Counted from the first letter of the stretch, positions 17,510-26,540 are shown. The stretch: 57,454 bases of DNA from Caballeronia temeraria (GCF_001544795.2 NZ_FCOI02000040.1:1-57454), one strand, 5' to 3'. Program-made: numbers and translations. The notes: generated from the letters alone by a model not told the origin.

Positions 17510-18391
17510 ATGAACGCACCATCCACGATGAGTCTCCACTATCGAGCCTTTACCGCCGCCGATATCGCGACGGCGCACGGGCTGTCACGGGCGGTCAACT
17601 GGCCGCATCGCGCGGAGGACTGGCAGTTCGCCGCCGCGCACGGCACCGGCTTCGCGGCCGAAGAAAACGGAGCCCTCATCGGCACGGGACTGTGCTGGAA
17701 ATTTGGCGCGGATCAAGCCTCGCTGGGTCTCGTGATCGTGTCCTCCGAACGTCAGGGGCGCGGGATTGGTCGCAAGCTGATGGAACTGCTGCTCGAACAA
17801 CTCGGCCCGCGCGTCACGTTCCTGCACGCCACGCCTGCTGGCAAGCCGCTCTACGAAAAACTCGGCTTCACCGTCTGCGATACGCTCGATCAGCATCAGG
17901 GCAATGTCGGCGAGGTGTCGCCGGTGGCATTGCCCGCCGGCGAACGGCTGCGCGCGGCGACTGCCGACGATCTTTCCACGCTCATCGACCTCGCCACCCG
18001 CGCTTATGGCCTCGAACGCAATGCGATGTATCTGGCGCTGCTGGAAATGGGCGAGAGCGCGGTACTCGAACGTGACGGCGAGATTGTTGGGTTTTCGGTG
18101 CTGCGTCGCTTCGGTCGGGGCCTCGTGCTCGGGCCGGTCGTCGCGATGCGTTCGCCGGACGATCTGCAAGCTAGGGCGCTGATCGGCCATTGGCTGACCG
18201 GTCGCGAAGGCGAGTTTGTTCGTATTGACGTCCCCTCGGGCGCAATGCTGACCGAGTGGTTGATCGCGCAAGGCCTGAATCGCGTCGATACCACGGTGAA
18301 GATGGTTCGCAATGCACCCGCCAATGCACATCGCGGGCCGCCCGATGCGGTCTACCGACCGTACGGGCTCGTCAGTCAGGCCATGTTCTAG
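17510..18391 (+). CDS. Tandem GNAT N-acetyltransferase
   Basis: This is a 293-residue protein with an N-terminal GNAT domain showing the acetyl-CoA loop (ERQGRGIGRKLME) and the family end LYEKLGF. A second, weaker GNAT-like half runs from about residue 145 (LRAATADDLSTLIDLATRAY). Such double-GNAT proteins often acetylate small amines or amino acids. In this cluster a D-amino acid or amino sugar could be the acceptor, which would also fit the M20-type deacylase remnant downstream; this is inference. It follows ridA after 63 bp with an AGGAGGC ribosome site. Confidence 0.85.
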   Translation: MNAPSTMSLHYRAFTAADIATAHGLSRAVNWPHRAEDWQFAAAHGTGFAAEENGALIGTGLCWKFGADQASLGLVIVSSERQGRGIGRKLMELLLEQLGPRVTFLHATPAGKPLYEKLGFTVCDTLDQHQGNVGEVSPVALPAGERLRAATADDLSTLIDLATRAYGLERNAMYLALLEMGESAVLERDGEIVGFSVLRRFGRGLVLGPVVAMRSPDDLQARALIGHWLTGREGEFVRIDVPSGAMLTEWLIAQGLNRVDTTVKMVRNAPANAHRGPPDAVYRPYGLVSQAMF

Positions 18392-18607
18392 AACGGCACT
18401 GCGCGCGATTGCCTGGCGTGCATGCGCGGAAAGTGCGCGACCCGATGCGTCGTATGCGGGCAGGGGCCTGCAAAGAACAGCGTCGCTTCGTGTAGACCAG
18501 TCCATTTGATATTTTCTGCCGCGAACCCTCTGTAGTATCAATTGCAGCCGGCCGGCAGAAACCAACGCATGGCACCCAATACCTCAGTCAGTAAGGAGTT
18601 TTCTCAG

Positions 18608-19933
18608 ATGCGCGTACCGTTGACCCGCATTGTTACCACCCCGACGCTGCCGGACAGCGCCGATGTCGTCGTGATAGGCGCGGGCATCGTCGGCGTGTTC
18701 ACCGCATGGTTTCTGGCGAAGCGCGGCGTGAAGGTCGCGTTGATCGAAAAAGGCATAGTCGGCGGCGAGCAATCCAGCCGGAACTGGGGATGGTGTCGTC
18801 AACAGAACCGTGACGCGCGCGAATTGCCGATTGCGATCGAAAGCCTGAGGTTGTGGGATCAGTTCGAAGCCGAGTCGGGTGAGACGGCTGGCTTTCGTCG
18901 CAGCGGACTGCTCTATCTGAGCAACGACGACAGCGAACTGGCTGGCTGGGCAAAATGGTGCACCTTCGCGCGCTCGGCAGGCGTAAAGACGGAAGTGCTC
19001 GGCGGCAAGGCCGCGACCGAGCGCGGCGCTTCGACGGGGAAAAACTGGAAAGGTGGTGTGTTCGCGCCAACGGACGGCACCGCGGACCCCGGCGCTGCGG
19101 CGCCCGCCGTGGCACGCAGCATCATGAGACTTGGCGGAACGGTACATCAGAACTGCGCGGCGCGGGGGATCGAAACGGAAGGCGGACGCGTTAGCGCCGT
19201 GATCACGGAGCACGGCACGATCCGCACAAAAATCGCGGTGCTGTCGGGCGGTGCTTGGACGTCGACATTCTGCCGCCAACTCGGCATTCGCTTGCCGCAA
19301 GCCACCATCCGCTCGTCGTTGATGTCGGTTTCGCTACCGCGCGGCACGCTGCCCGACGCGATGCACACCAAGGCCATCACGATCACGCGACGCGGTAACG
19401 GAACGTATTCGCTTGCCATCAGCGGCCTCGGCAAACTCGATCTCACGCTGCAAAAGTTTCGCTACGCCAACGACTTCCTGCCGATGTTGACGCGTCGCTG
19501 GCGCAGCCTGAGCCCGGGATATCTTGAAGGCGTGCGCTCCGGTCACGAGAACATGGGGCGCTGGGCACTCGATCGCCCCACGCCGATGGAAAAGATGCGC
19601 GTACTCGATCCGTGCGTTGATCAGGCCACGGTCAAGGAGATTCACCGACGGGCCATCGAACTGTGTCCGGCGATTGGCGCGGCGGCGGTGGCGGCGTCCT
19701 GGGCCGGTTATATCGACATGACGCCGGACGGCGTGCCTGCAATCGGCGAAGTGAACGAAGTGCCCGGCTTCGTGCTGGCTGCAGGCCTGAGCGGTCACGG
19801 TTTTGGCATTGGTCCAGGATGCGGTCATCTGGTCGCGGACCTGGTGATGGGCCTGAAACCGATCGTCGATCCCGAACCTTACCGCCCGGAGCGATTCGAC
19901 GAATCGGTGTGGGGAAAGGTCGCCGAGTTCTAA
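18608..19933 (+). CDS. FAD-dependent amine/D-amino-acid oxidoreductase (DAO family)
   Basis: This is a 441-residue flavoprotein with an N-terminal Rossmann motif (VVVIGAGIVGVFTAWFLAKRG) typical of DadA/glycine oxidase relatives. The conserved SSRNWGWCRQQNRD segment follows, and the C-terminal FAD motif is LAAGLSGHGFGIGPGCG. It should oxidise a secondary or primary amine of an amino acid to an imine, consistent with RidA in the same operon. The start at 18608 is preceded by AAGGAG; homology does not extend into the 22 codons upstream that remain open. Confidence 0.86.
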   Translation: MRVPLTRIVTTPTLPDSADVVVIGAGIVGVFTAWFLAKRGVKVALIEKGIVGGEQSSRNWGWCRQQNRDARELPIAIESLRLWDQFEAESGETAGFRRSGLLYLSNDDSELAGWAKWCTFARSAGVKTEVLGGKAATERGASTGKNWKGGVFAPTDGTADPGAAAPAVARSIMRLGGTVHQNCAARGIETEGGRVSAVITEHGTIRTKIAVLSGGAWTSTFCRQLGIRLPQATIRSSLMSVSLPRGTLPDAMHTKAITITRRGNGTYSLAISGLGKLDLTLQKFRYANDFLPMLTRRWRSLSPGYLEGVRSGHENMGRWALDRPTPMEKMRVLDPCVDQATVKEIHRRAIELCPAIGAAAVAASWAGYIDMTPDGVPAIGEVNEVPGFVLAAGLSGHGFGIGPGCGHLVADLVMGLKPIVDPEPYRPERFDESVWGKVAEF

Positions 19934-20019
19934 CCGTCGTCGCGCCCACCGGCATATTAATCACAAACCACCGTGTTCGCCTTCGCAGGCGCATGGTCAA
20001 GCCTCCAGGATAAGCCGCA

Positions 20020-21486
20020 ATGATTTCACCCGTTCTTCATCTGAAGCAGGCGGGCCGGCTGGACCGGTTCTTTATCGATGGCGAATGGACGCTGCCCTCG
20101 ACTATTTCAGACACGGCGCGGGCTGCGGTGATCTGCCCGTCCACGGAGGAAACGCTGTGCGAGATTGCGCTGGGCGATGCGAAAGACGTCGACCGCGCCG
20201 TGCTAGCGGCGCGTAAAGCATTCCCGCAGTGGTCCGCGACGTCGCCACAGGAGCGCGCGGCGCTGCTGGATCGCGTACATAGCCTGATGATTGAGCGCAC
20301 CGAACTGTTTGCCCAGGCGCTGACGCTGGAAATGGGTGCACCGATCGACTATGCCCGCGGCGGGCATGTGCCGCTCGCGATTGCCCATCTCGGCGTCGCA
20401 CGCGACAACCTGTTGAAGTACCCGTTTATCGTCCAGCACGGCACCACGGCGATTGCGCGCGAACCGATCGGCGTGTGCGCACTGATCACGCCTTGGAACT
20501 GGCCGATCTACCAGATCACGGCGAAAGTCGGCCCGGCGCTGGCGGCAGGTTGCACGGTTGTCCTCAAACCCAGCGAACTGTCGGCGCTAAGCGCGTTGCT
20601 GTTTGCCGAAGTGATGGCCGATGCAGGCATTCCCGCGGGCGTCTTCAATCTGGTCAGCGGGACAGGACCGGAAGTGGGCACAGCGCTCGCGTCGCATCCG
20701 CAGGTGGACATGGTGTCGATCACCGGATCGACGCGTGCGGGTGTGCTGGTCGCTCAGGCGGCAGCGCCAACCGTCAAGCGCGTGGCGCAGGAGCTCGGCG
20801 GCAAGTCGCCGAACCTGGTGCTTCCGGACGCCGATCTGCCGCCTGCGGTTTCACTTGGCGTGGCATCGGCCTTCCGGAACATGGGTCAGTCGTGCAGCGC
20901 GCCGAGCCGGATGATCGTCCCGCGCGGCGTCCTCGCCGAAGTCGAGGCGCTCGCCGTGGCGGCAACCGAGCAGATGTGCGTCGGCGATCCCTTCGCGGAA
21001 GCGACGACGCACGGTCCGCTCGCCAATCGGGCGCAGTTTGACCGGGTGCAGCAGATGATCGAAAGCTTCATCGACGAAGGCACGAAACTGGTAATCGGCG
21101 GGGCGGGCAGGCCCGAGGGACTCGCTACAGGCTTCTATGCGCGTCCGACGATCTTCTCCGACGTCCACACCGGAATGAGCGTGGCTCAGCAGGAAGTGTT
21201 CGGGCCGGTGCTGGCGATCTTGCCTTATGACACGGTGGACGAAGCCATCGCCATCGCAAACGACACCGTCTATGGACTCGGCGCGCATGTGCAAGGCACG
21301 GACAAGGCGCTGATGCGTTCGGTTGCGTCGCGTATTCAGTCGGGTCAGGTGCATCTGAACTATCCGGCGTGGGACCCGCAGGCGCCGTTTGGCGGCTACA
21401 AGCAATCCGGCAATGGCCGAGAGTATGGTGTCAAAGGCATGGAAGAGTATATGGAGATCAAGTCAATCCTCGGGTACTACGATTGA
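20020..21486 (+). CDS. NAD(P)-dependent aldehyde dehydrogenase
   Basis: This is a 488-residue ALDH-superfamily enzyme of full length. The catalytic elements are ITPWNWPIYQ, the glutamate in QELGGKSPNLVL, and the nucleophile cysteine in NMGQSCSAPSR. The end PFGGYKQSGNGREYG is canonical. It lies 86 bp after the FAD oxidoreductase and probably oxidises the aldehyde or semialdehyde from that step. The substrate is not predictable from sequence alone. Confidence 0.92.
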   Translation: MISPVLHLKQAGRLDRFFIDGEWTLPSTISDTARAAVICPSTEETLCEIALGDAKDVDRAVLAARKAFPQWSATSPQERAALLDRVHSLMIERTELFAQALTLEMGAPIDYARGGHVPLAIAHLGVARDNLLKYPFIVQHGTTAIAREPIGVCALITPWNWPIYQITAKVGPALAAGCTVVLKPSELSALSALLFAEVMADAGIPAGVFNLVSGTGPEVGTALASHPQVDMVSITGSTRAGVLVAQAAAPTVKRVAQELGGKSPNLVLPDADLPPAVSLGVASAFRNMGQSCSAPSRMIVPRGVLAEVEALAVAATEQMCVGDPFAEATTHGPLANRAQFDRVQQMIESFIDEGTKLVIGGAGRPEGLATGFYARPTIFSDVHTGMSVAQQEVFGPVLAILPYDTVDEAIAIANDTVYGLGAHVQGTDKALMRSVASRIQSGQVHLNYPAWDPQAPFGGYKQSGNGREYGVKGMEEYMEIKSILGYYD

Positions 21487-22310
21487 AACCATGCGAGGCA
21501 TCTGTCGTCACATTATTTGACGTTAGATTGCGTCACCTCGCGCGCCCGAAACCGTTCGCTCTCAAAAGGCGTCGAATTGGAATCCGCCGATATTGTCGAG
21601 TCATCGCTGAACACGCTTCCGCGCCCTGGGAGAAGTTACGACGCGATCTGTATGCCCATCCCGAACTGCGTTTCGAGGAGCACCGCACTGCAGACGTCGT
21701 GGCGCGCGAACTGGAGGCGCTGGGGTACGAGGTGTCGCGCGGACTGGGCGGGACGGGCGTGGTGGCGAATCTGCCGGGCGTGAATCCGGCGTGGGGCATC
21801 GTGCTGCGCGCCGATCTCGACGCGCTGCCCATTCATGAAGCTAACGATTTCACCCATGCGTCGTGTGCGCATGGCGTCATGCATGCCTGTGGGCACGACG
21901 GGCATACGGTGATGTTGCTTGGCGCCGCACGTCTTTTGAAAACATTGCCCCAGTTGCCCGGCAGCGTGCACTTCGTCTTTCAGCCGGGAGAAGAAGGCGG
22001 CGCAGGCGCACGTAAGATGATCGACGACGGGCTGTTCGAGCGCTTTCCGACCGAGGCCGTGTTCGGCATGCACAACTGGCCGGGTTTGGCGGCCGGACAT
22101 TTCGGGCTGCGTCGCGGGGCGGTCATGGCGGCGGGTTCGCGCTTCAGGATTACGGTGACGGGCAAGGGCGCGCACGCCGCACAGCCGCATCTGGGCCTCG
22201 ACCCGATGCCGCTGGCGTGTTCGATGGTGCTGCAATGTCAGACCATTTCTGCGCGTCACAAGGACCCGGTGGACCCGGCTGGGATGCCGCTGTTGTCGAG
22301 GGCTTCGTAA
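21483..22310 (+). pseudogene. M20-family amidohydrolase, 3' truncated
   Basis: Homology to hippurate hydrolase/N-acyl-amino-acid amidohydrolases starts at LRRDLYAHPELRFEEHRT. It includes the metal motif HGVMHACGHDGHT and the EEGG acid pair (FQPGEEGGAG), and runs to KDPVDPA near 22280. There it changes into unrelated sequence and stops at 22310, so about a third of the enzyme (part of the satellite domain and the C-terminal metal-binding half) is missing. Codons before about 21600 do not look like an M20 N-terminus and no good start or ribosome site is seen, so the 5' end may also be damaged. The break coincides with truncation of the opposite-strand RES gene. Confidence 0.8.
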
Positions 22311-22706
22311 ATCTGCCGAGAGATACGTTGTGTAGATGTAACGTCGGCTAGCTAATTGGCCGAGATTAAGGCCGAACTCCCGCGCCATCACGCCTGGCGC
22401 GGTCATGTCAGCCAAGTTCAGTCGCGCGACTACGCCGACAGCACGCACAATGCGTCCACGAATCTCGCTTAGCGAAATGGTACGCGAACGGCTTCGGTGC
22501 CATTGGTGCTGATGAAAGGCCGACTCCATCAATACCGTCGGAAGGTCAAAGCCCAGGTACAGAACCCTATAGTCACCCGTCGGATCGTCGTACCGATTCG
22601 CGGAGCTTCTACCAAAATAGAGCGGCGTGGCGGCGTATTCGACTCGGCTGATGTGTTGGAGCAGTTCTCCGGCCGCAATGACGCGGCTGCGAATCGACAA
22701 AGTCAA
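22283..22706 (-). pseudogene. RES-domain toxin, frameshifted and 3' truncated
   Basis: Beginning at 22706, the product shows the start of a RES-domain (NAD-degrading toxin family) protein: HISRVEYAATPLYFGRSSANRY and VLYLGFDLPTVLMESAF. The frame breaks at a tandem GCTA duplication at 22347-22354. Removing one copy joins LNLGQLA to DVTSTQRISRQIYEALDNSGI, which reads as RES sequence in the other frame. Homology ends at about 22283, exactly where the opposite-strand M20 gene also ends. The toxin is therefore presumed dead. Its start overlaps the antitoxin stop by 4 bp. Confidence 0.78.
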
Positions 22707-23326
22707 ACTGCTTCCTCACCGTGAATACCGACCGCGTTCAGGACAACCTCGACAAGTTGATCGAAGTTGCCTGGCGTCACGGCTTCGATAGGTGAGTGAC
22801 CACCGAGCGCATCATTTCGAGACGACAGCGCACGAAAGAGTGTCCACGAGTCAACCGACGCCGCTCGGGTGAGCGCTTCGCGGGTGAACTTCAGCTTCAG
22901 CGGATCAAGCTGCCAGTCGGGCAGTCGCTGACCCCGACGACCCACGTCTATTGAGAGAAGGCGCCGAGGCCGTGCTGACAGATCTTTATAGATCTGTTGG
23001 CGCGACTTGTGTGCGAACCGCGCAAACTCCGTCAGCGGAATGTTCCCGGGTGCATCGTATGCGCGCAGCAACGCCGCACGCCCGCGCTGCACATCGGTCG
23101 CCGACGGCTGCCAGGGTGATTCTGCCCGAAGCGCGCGTGCTTTCGTTGGCAAGCCCGTGGTGAGCTGGAGCGGCGAGGGTGCAGCCTCCGCAAATTTCTC
23201 TCGAATCAACGCGTTCAACTCGGCGACGAAGGCGTCTTCGTCCTTGATGCGTACGGCACGTTCGAAACGATGAGCGTCTTCAGCGGTGATTTCAGGGAAC
23301 TCCATGGCGGGCATTGGCTTGGACAT
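22703..23326 (-). CDS. Xre/MbcA/ParS-type antitoxin of the truncated RES toxin
   Basis: This is a 207-residue protein. The middle contains a helix-turn-helix (LTEFARFAHKSRQQIYKDLS), and the C-terminal part (LGGHSPIEAVTPGNFDQLVE) matches the toxin-binding domain of RES-linked antitoxins. The start is set at 23326 (MSKPMPAMEFPEI); the frame stays open upstream to 23563, but that stretch is of low quality and contains the promoter. It overlaps the RES start by 4 bp, so the two form one operon. It looks intact although its toxin is broken, which is a common outcome when toxins decay first. Confidence 0.8.
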   Translation of the reverse strand: MSKPMPAMEFPEITAEDAHRFERAVRIKDEDAFVAELNALIREKFAEAAPSPLQLTTGLPTKARALRAESPWQPSATDVQRGRAALLRAYDAPGNIPLTEFARFAHKSRQQIYKDLSARPRRLLSIDVGRRGQRLPDWQLDPLKLKFTREALTRAASVDSWTLFRALSSRNDALGGHSPIEAVTPGNFDQLVEVVLNAVGIHGEEAV

Positions 23327-23369
23327 GGTTCGGCCTCGTGCGAGACACAATACCAGCACAATGACCGCT

Positions 23370-23398
23370 TTTGTCGCGTTTGTCAACTTTGTCGCGTT
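23370..23398 (-). promoter_or_regulatory. Promoter with direct-repeat operator of the antitoxin gene
   Basis: On the minus strand a perfect TTGACA (-35; complement of 23381-23386) lies exactly between two copies of an 11-base direct repeat, AACGCGACAAA (complements of 23370-23380 and 23388-23398). The repeats are 18 bp apart, close to two helical turns. A weak -10 would lie around 23358-23363. This layout suits autorepression by the antitoxin; the binding itself is inferred. Confidence 0.5.
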
Positions 23399-23851
23399 AG
23401 CCTCGACTTCACGGTCACGCGGCGCGGTTGCAGTTCCTGGGCTTGAAGACGGTGAAGTTTGAAGGCGACTGCTAAAAAGAGTCGAACAATTTTCAACACC
23501 AGAGCTTGACGCCGTTTCGAACGTCTCGCTCGCTGAGTCCAAGCGACGCCGCTCGGCAAGCATTCCGCTATGTACCGCGTTGCATCGTCCGTGGGTCGCT
23601 AATTGTTGTACCCTCGCGCTCTGCCGTCTTTACGAACCTTCGCACCTGATGCGCGGGTCGACAAGGCCGGGGGCCAGCACGGCATCGACGTCCACGAATT
23701 TACTTCCGATTCTATCGAATGGTTAAGAGCTTGGGGGCTTCCGTAAAGCAGGGCTTATTGCATGCGGGAGGTGAGGCGCCAGTGCATATGGGATGATGGG
23801 GGCCATGAACGACCCCAAGGTGTGCGCCTAACGCCGATCGTATAACGCAAG
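23399..23851. other. Intergenic stretch with no supported gene
   Basis: Between the antitoxin promoter and the broken response regulator I see no gene with family signatures. The short open frames on either strand are Arg/Ser/Pro-rich and look random. A stretch around 23690-23800 may be relic coding sequence but could not be identified. Confidence 0.4.
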
Positions 23852-24303
23852 TCATCGGGCTTTTGCATTGGGCGGCGGTCGCCGGTTCAGCCGCAACCAA
23901 AAAGAAGCAACGAGCGCCAGCATTTTAGAAAATTCGCTGAAACTCGTAGGCTCCCAGATATGCGTTGACGCCTTGTTCGTAGCAGCGGCGCAGATCGCGC
24001 GGTTCACGCGAAGAAGTCAACGCAACAACGGGTAGTGACGAGGTGCTCGGCGGTCGGCGGATTTCGTGCAGAACAGCAAGACCATCAACCTTTGGCAGCT
24101 TGAGGTCCAATAGTACGAGCGCCGGGTCCGCGTTGAGGCGGTGTTTCCGGGCACCCTCGCGCCGCAGATAAAAGCGCCTCTTCGCCGTCGCGAGCGATGG
24201 CCATTGTGCACGTTTCACAGTACGGCTCGAGAGCGATCTGCGCGAGGTCGAGGTCGTACGGATTGTCTTCGACGAAGAGAAGCGATTTCACGATGGCGGG
24301 CAC
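23852..24303 (-). pseudogene. CheY-like response regulator with two frameshifts
   Basis: Starting at 24303, the product begins as a receiver domain (LLFVEDNPYDLDLAQIAL). The frame breaks at an A-run at 24170-24173: dropping one base restores GEEAL-YLRREGARKHRLN and then the phosphoacceptor region LVLLDLKLPKVDGLAVLHEI. A second shift near 23945 leads into FSEFSKMLALVASFWLRLN and a stop at 23852, the usual C-terminus of this single-domain family (about 150 residues). All receiver landmarks are present when the shifts are repaired, so inactivation is recent or the shifts are sequencing errors in short runs. Confidence 0.8.
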
Positions 24304-24483
24304 GGGATCGGCTCACTTATGTAGCAATGATCGTTCCGATCGCGTTCCGAAGTGGAGCGGATTTTGGGCATCGGTGACGGGTGATTTGCGCTCTCCGGTT
24401 CCCACGTCATTGGACATGGAGCAGTTTTTGCGTCATGTAGGCGAGCACTCAGGGCCCAGCGTGCCCGAATCGTGCCTTTCTCC

Positions 24484-24780
24484 ATGGACGACAATAGCCT
24501 GCGCCGGCCCGAGCTGGTCTTCTTTCCAACGAAGTGCCCCGAGCCGACTCCTGGTCATTCCACGGACGATTACCGCGTATACGCGTCGTATCGTCCGGGC
24601 ACCACCGGGCGCTTCATGGGTACATTGAAGGTCGTACGTGTCACGGACGGACGACTGCTCTTTCCTTTTGATGGCGCCGAGGAAATTGGTCCTTTCGAGA
24701 CCAAAGATGCGGCCAGAGATGCCGCGTCGCGTCGCGGTATGGAAATCGTCGAAGCGGACCTCCATTCACCGGAACTCTGA
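24484..24780 (+). CDS. DUF6723-like small protein
   Basis: This is a 98-residue protein with a compact conserved-looking core: DDYRVYASYRPGTTGRFMGT, VTDGRLLFPFDGAEEIGPF, and a C-terminal Ala-rich helix. It resembles short Burkholderiaceae proteins annotated as DUF6723; its function is unknown. ATG 24484 is preferred, and GTG 24472 would add four residues; neither has a clear ribosome site. It has no operon partner. Confidence 0.65.
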   Translation: MDDNSLRRPELVFFPTKCPEPTPGHSTDDYRVYASYRPGTTGRFMGTLKVVRVTDGRLLFPFDGAEEIGPFETKDAARDAASRRGMEIVEADLHSPEL

Positions 24781-24866
24781 CGGGATACATGGGGACGTCC
24801 GCAGCAGCGACTTGCCGTCTTGTATTAGGCAGAAGGCCGGCTGACAGAACTGCTTTCGGAGGTCGT

Positions 24867-25202
24867 ATGAAACTGATTCTAGGAAATGCCTGCCTCTGCG
24901 CGCTCATTGTCGTTGTCATCGGCGGTGCGCACGCGGCAGGAACTGAAGGGCAAGGGCCCTTCGCATCGAGCTCGAAAGAATCTGCATCGTCGGGGCAGGG
25001 AGACGGTCGAGTTAGCGGACAAGGATCCGCCGGCGGCATGCAGCCGTCCACGCCGGGCGGCAACACCGGGAACACTGCGGATAGCGCCCGACCTCCAACG
25101 CAAGAATCTTCGGGCGGTAGACAGCCTGTCACGCCTGTCATACCGGCGAGCGGTGCCAATCACAGCTCTTCCGCCCGAAAAAGCAAGCCCGCCCCCGAGT
25201 AG
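24867..25202 (+). CDS. Small secreted Gly/Ser-rich protein
   Basis: This is a 111-residue product with a clear signal peptide (hydrophobic residues 8-19, cleavage after GAHAAG). The remainder is low-complexity, rich in Gly, Ser, Pro and Gln (GSAGGMQPSTPGGNTGNT), ending in basic residues. A CGGAGG ribosome site precedes the start. It is probably periplasmic or surface-exposed; no family was recognised. Confidence 0.6.
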   Translation: MKLILGNACLCALIVVVIGGAHAAGTEGQGPFASSSKESASSGQGDGRVSGQGSAGGMQPSTPGGNTGNTADSARPPTQESSGGRQPVTPVIPASGANHSSSARKSKPAPE

Positions 25203-25717
25203 GAGTGACCCTCGACACAAGGCGACGTTTAAGTGCCGGCGGGCCCGACCGCGCCGTAACCTCGATGAGGTCGAACAGGCAATGCAGAGTGTTACCTTTT
25301 CGGCAGAACGCGTCGATCTGGGCTTGTTTGCCGCGTTCGACGACCTCAGCTTCGTCGAGCGAGCTATACCCGATGATAGCAACCGCGGCGAAGCAGGCCG
25401 ATTCACGCATGCCGTGGCCACCGCGAATCCATCACAGAAGGCATGTCAATGTCCAATGTGAGGTCCGAATGTTGGCGGCGTCCTTAATGCTTGCCGTCTT
25501 CCTTCGACGACCGTTGTTCGGAACCCTTCGAGAGCCAGAACAGCCGCAAGCGCCTCCGCCTGCGCGCGATCGTCGTCGACAATCAATCAAGAAAGCGACG
25601 GGCGGAGTGACGCTCTGGAACGAGCGGACGCTCCACATACGGGAAGGACGCGAAGAGCTGGTTGCATGGTCGAAAAGACGGATTTTTCCAGAAAACAGCA
25701 ACGGCTATGCCGCAGGT
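25203..25717. other. 515-bp stretch with no supported gene
   Basis: Overlapping open frames exist on both strands but none has a ribosome site, plausible composition or family signature. Considering its surroundings, it may contain decayed coding sequence. Nothing further could be resolved. Confidence 0.4.
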
Positions 25718-25912
25718 TCACTCGCCGGCTTTCGAAGAACCCAGCTTCCTAGGGACCGCTTCGGCGTTGCAGCGCGCGGCTTCTTCGTTCGCGAATACTT
25801 CCTTAGAGCGATAAAGCACAAGCGATGGCCCGCCATCGGGATCGACCGCCAGTGCGATCCAGATCCAGCCGACTAGCTGACGTCCGACCCGGATTTCCGG
25901 AGAATCGGACAC
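25718..25912 (-). CDS. Small hypothetical protein
   Basis: This is a 64-residue product with a believable composition: VGRQLVGWIWIALAVDPDGG, then LVLYRSKEVFANEEAARCNA. The alternating Trp/aliphatic start followed by an acidic helix looks like a small alpha-beta domain similar to other short Burkholderiaceae hypotheticals. No function can be assigned and there is no neighbour in operon distance. Confidence 0.45.
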   Translation of the reverse strand: MSDSPEIRVGRQLVGWIWIALAVDPDGGPSLVLYRSKEVFANEEAARCNAEAVPRKLGSSKAGE

Positions 25913-26008
25913 GGTTAAATATTTCCCTCAGAGATCACCGGGGTCGGCACTCTCCTTGCGAGTGTAGTCAAGCCTGCGATCGGGAGGAATGCAGGAGAAC
26001 CGAAATGA

Positions 26009-26230
26009 ATGAGGGTCGGCGAAAAGGTGAAGGGAGAAATCAACGGGGGCGTCGGCAAAGTAACGGACGATCCGGCCCAGGAAGCGAAAGGCGATGCTCA
26101 GCAGGCGGGCGGCGAAGCCACGAAAGAACTCGGTGACACGAAGGAAGATTTGAAGGACGCCGCCGCTGACAAGGACAGTCCTGCTGCACCCGCACCGCCG
26201 CCGCTGCGCTGCAGTTCGCGGTCGCGCTGA
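26009..26230 (+). CDS. CsbD-like stress-response protein
   Basis: This is a 73-residue hydrophilic protein. The region GEKVKGEINGGVGKVTDDP followed by Ala/Gly/Glu/Lys repeats (KGDAQQAGGEATKEL, then EDLKDAAADKD) is typical of CsbD-family small stress proteins. Another ATG four bases upstream, in a different frame and with better ribosome-site context, suggests the 5' end may be shifted by an indel. The last residues (RCSSRSR) look foreign to the family. Function is inferred only from family membership. Confidence 0.6.
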   Translation: MRVGEKVKGEINGGVGKVTDDPAQEAKGDAQQAGGEATKELGDTKEDLKDAAADKDSPAAPAPPPLRCSSRSR

Positions 26231-26239
26231 AGAGCCATC

Positions 26240-26540
26240 GCCGTGGTTTTTGTCGAAGCGGCGCGCGATCCCGCCGGAAGTGCCTTGCCCGATTCCGTAT
26301 AGACGCGCCTCGTACCGCGCGCGGCTAATTGCGACGTGGTACAAGTTCATCGATGTCGTGCGAACTCTGGGTATCGAGCGCGATCAGCGTCGGGTCGTTG
26401 GTCAAGCCTTGTGAACTGTGGGACGGTAGGGGCGTACGCGTGTTCAAGACGAAGCGGCCGACTGCTGGACAGCTCGACCAAGCGGACAGGCGGTTCGTCG
26501 CGCGGCTCGACCGACTCAAGTCTCATGACGCCGTTCATAC
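26240..26540 (-). pseudogene. Remnant of a MobF/TraI-type conjugative relaxase helicase
   Basis: Three frames read right to left give consecutive pieces of the C-terminal RecD-like helicase of TraI-type relaxases: SSRPLRLEHAYAPTV, then HSSQGLTNDPTLIALDTQS (helicase motif V), then NLYHVAISRARYEARLY (motif VI). The first shift lies in the CCC run of the junction TV/HSSQGLT, the second between TQSSHDI and NLYHV. A further shift follows after EARLY. Only about 100 codons survive of a protein that is normally around 1000 residues or more. This marks an old conjugative plasmid or integrative element. Confidence 0.75.

Noticed and set aside
25138..25701. Several overlapping small open frames on both strands
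   Set aside because: None has a ribosome site, coding-like composition or a family motif.
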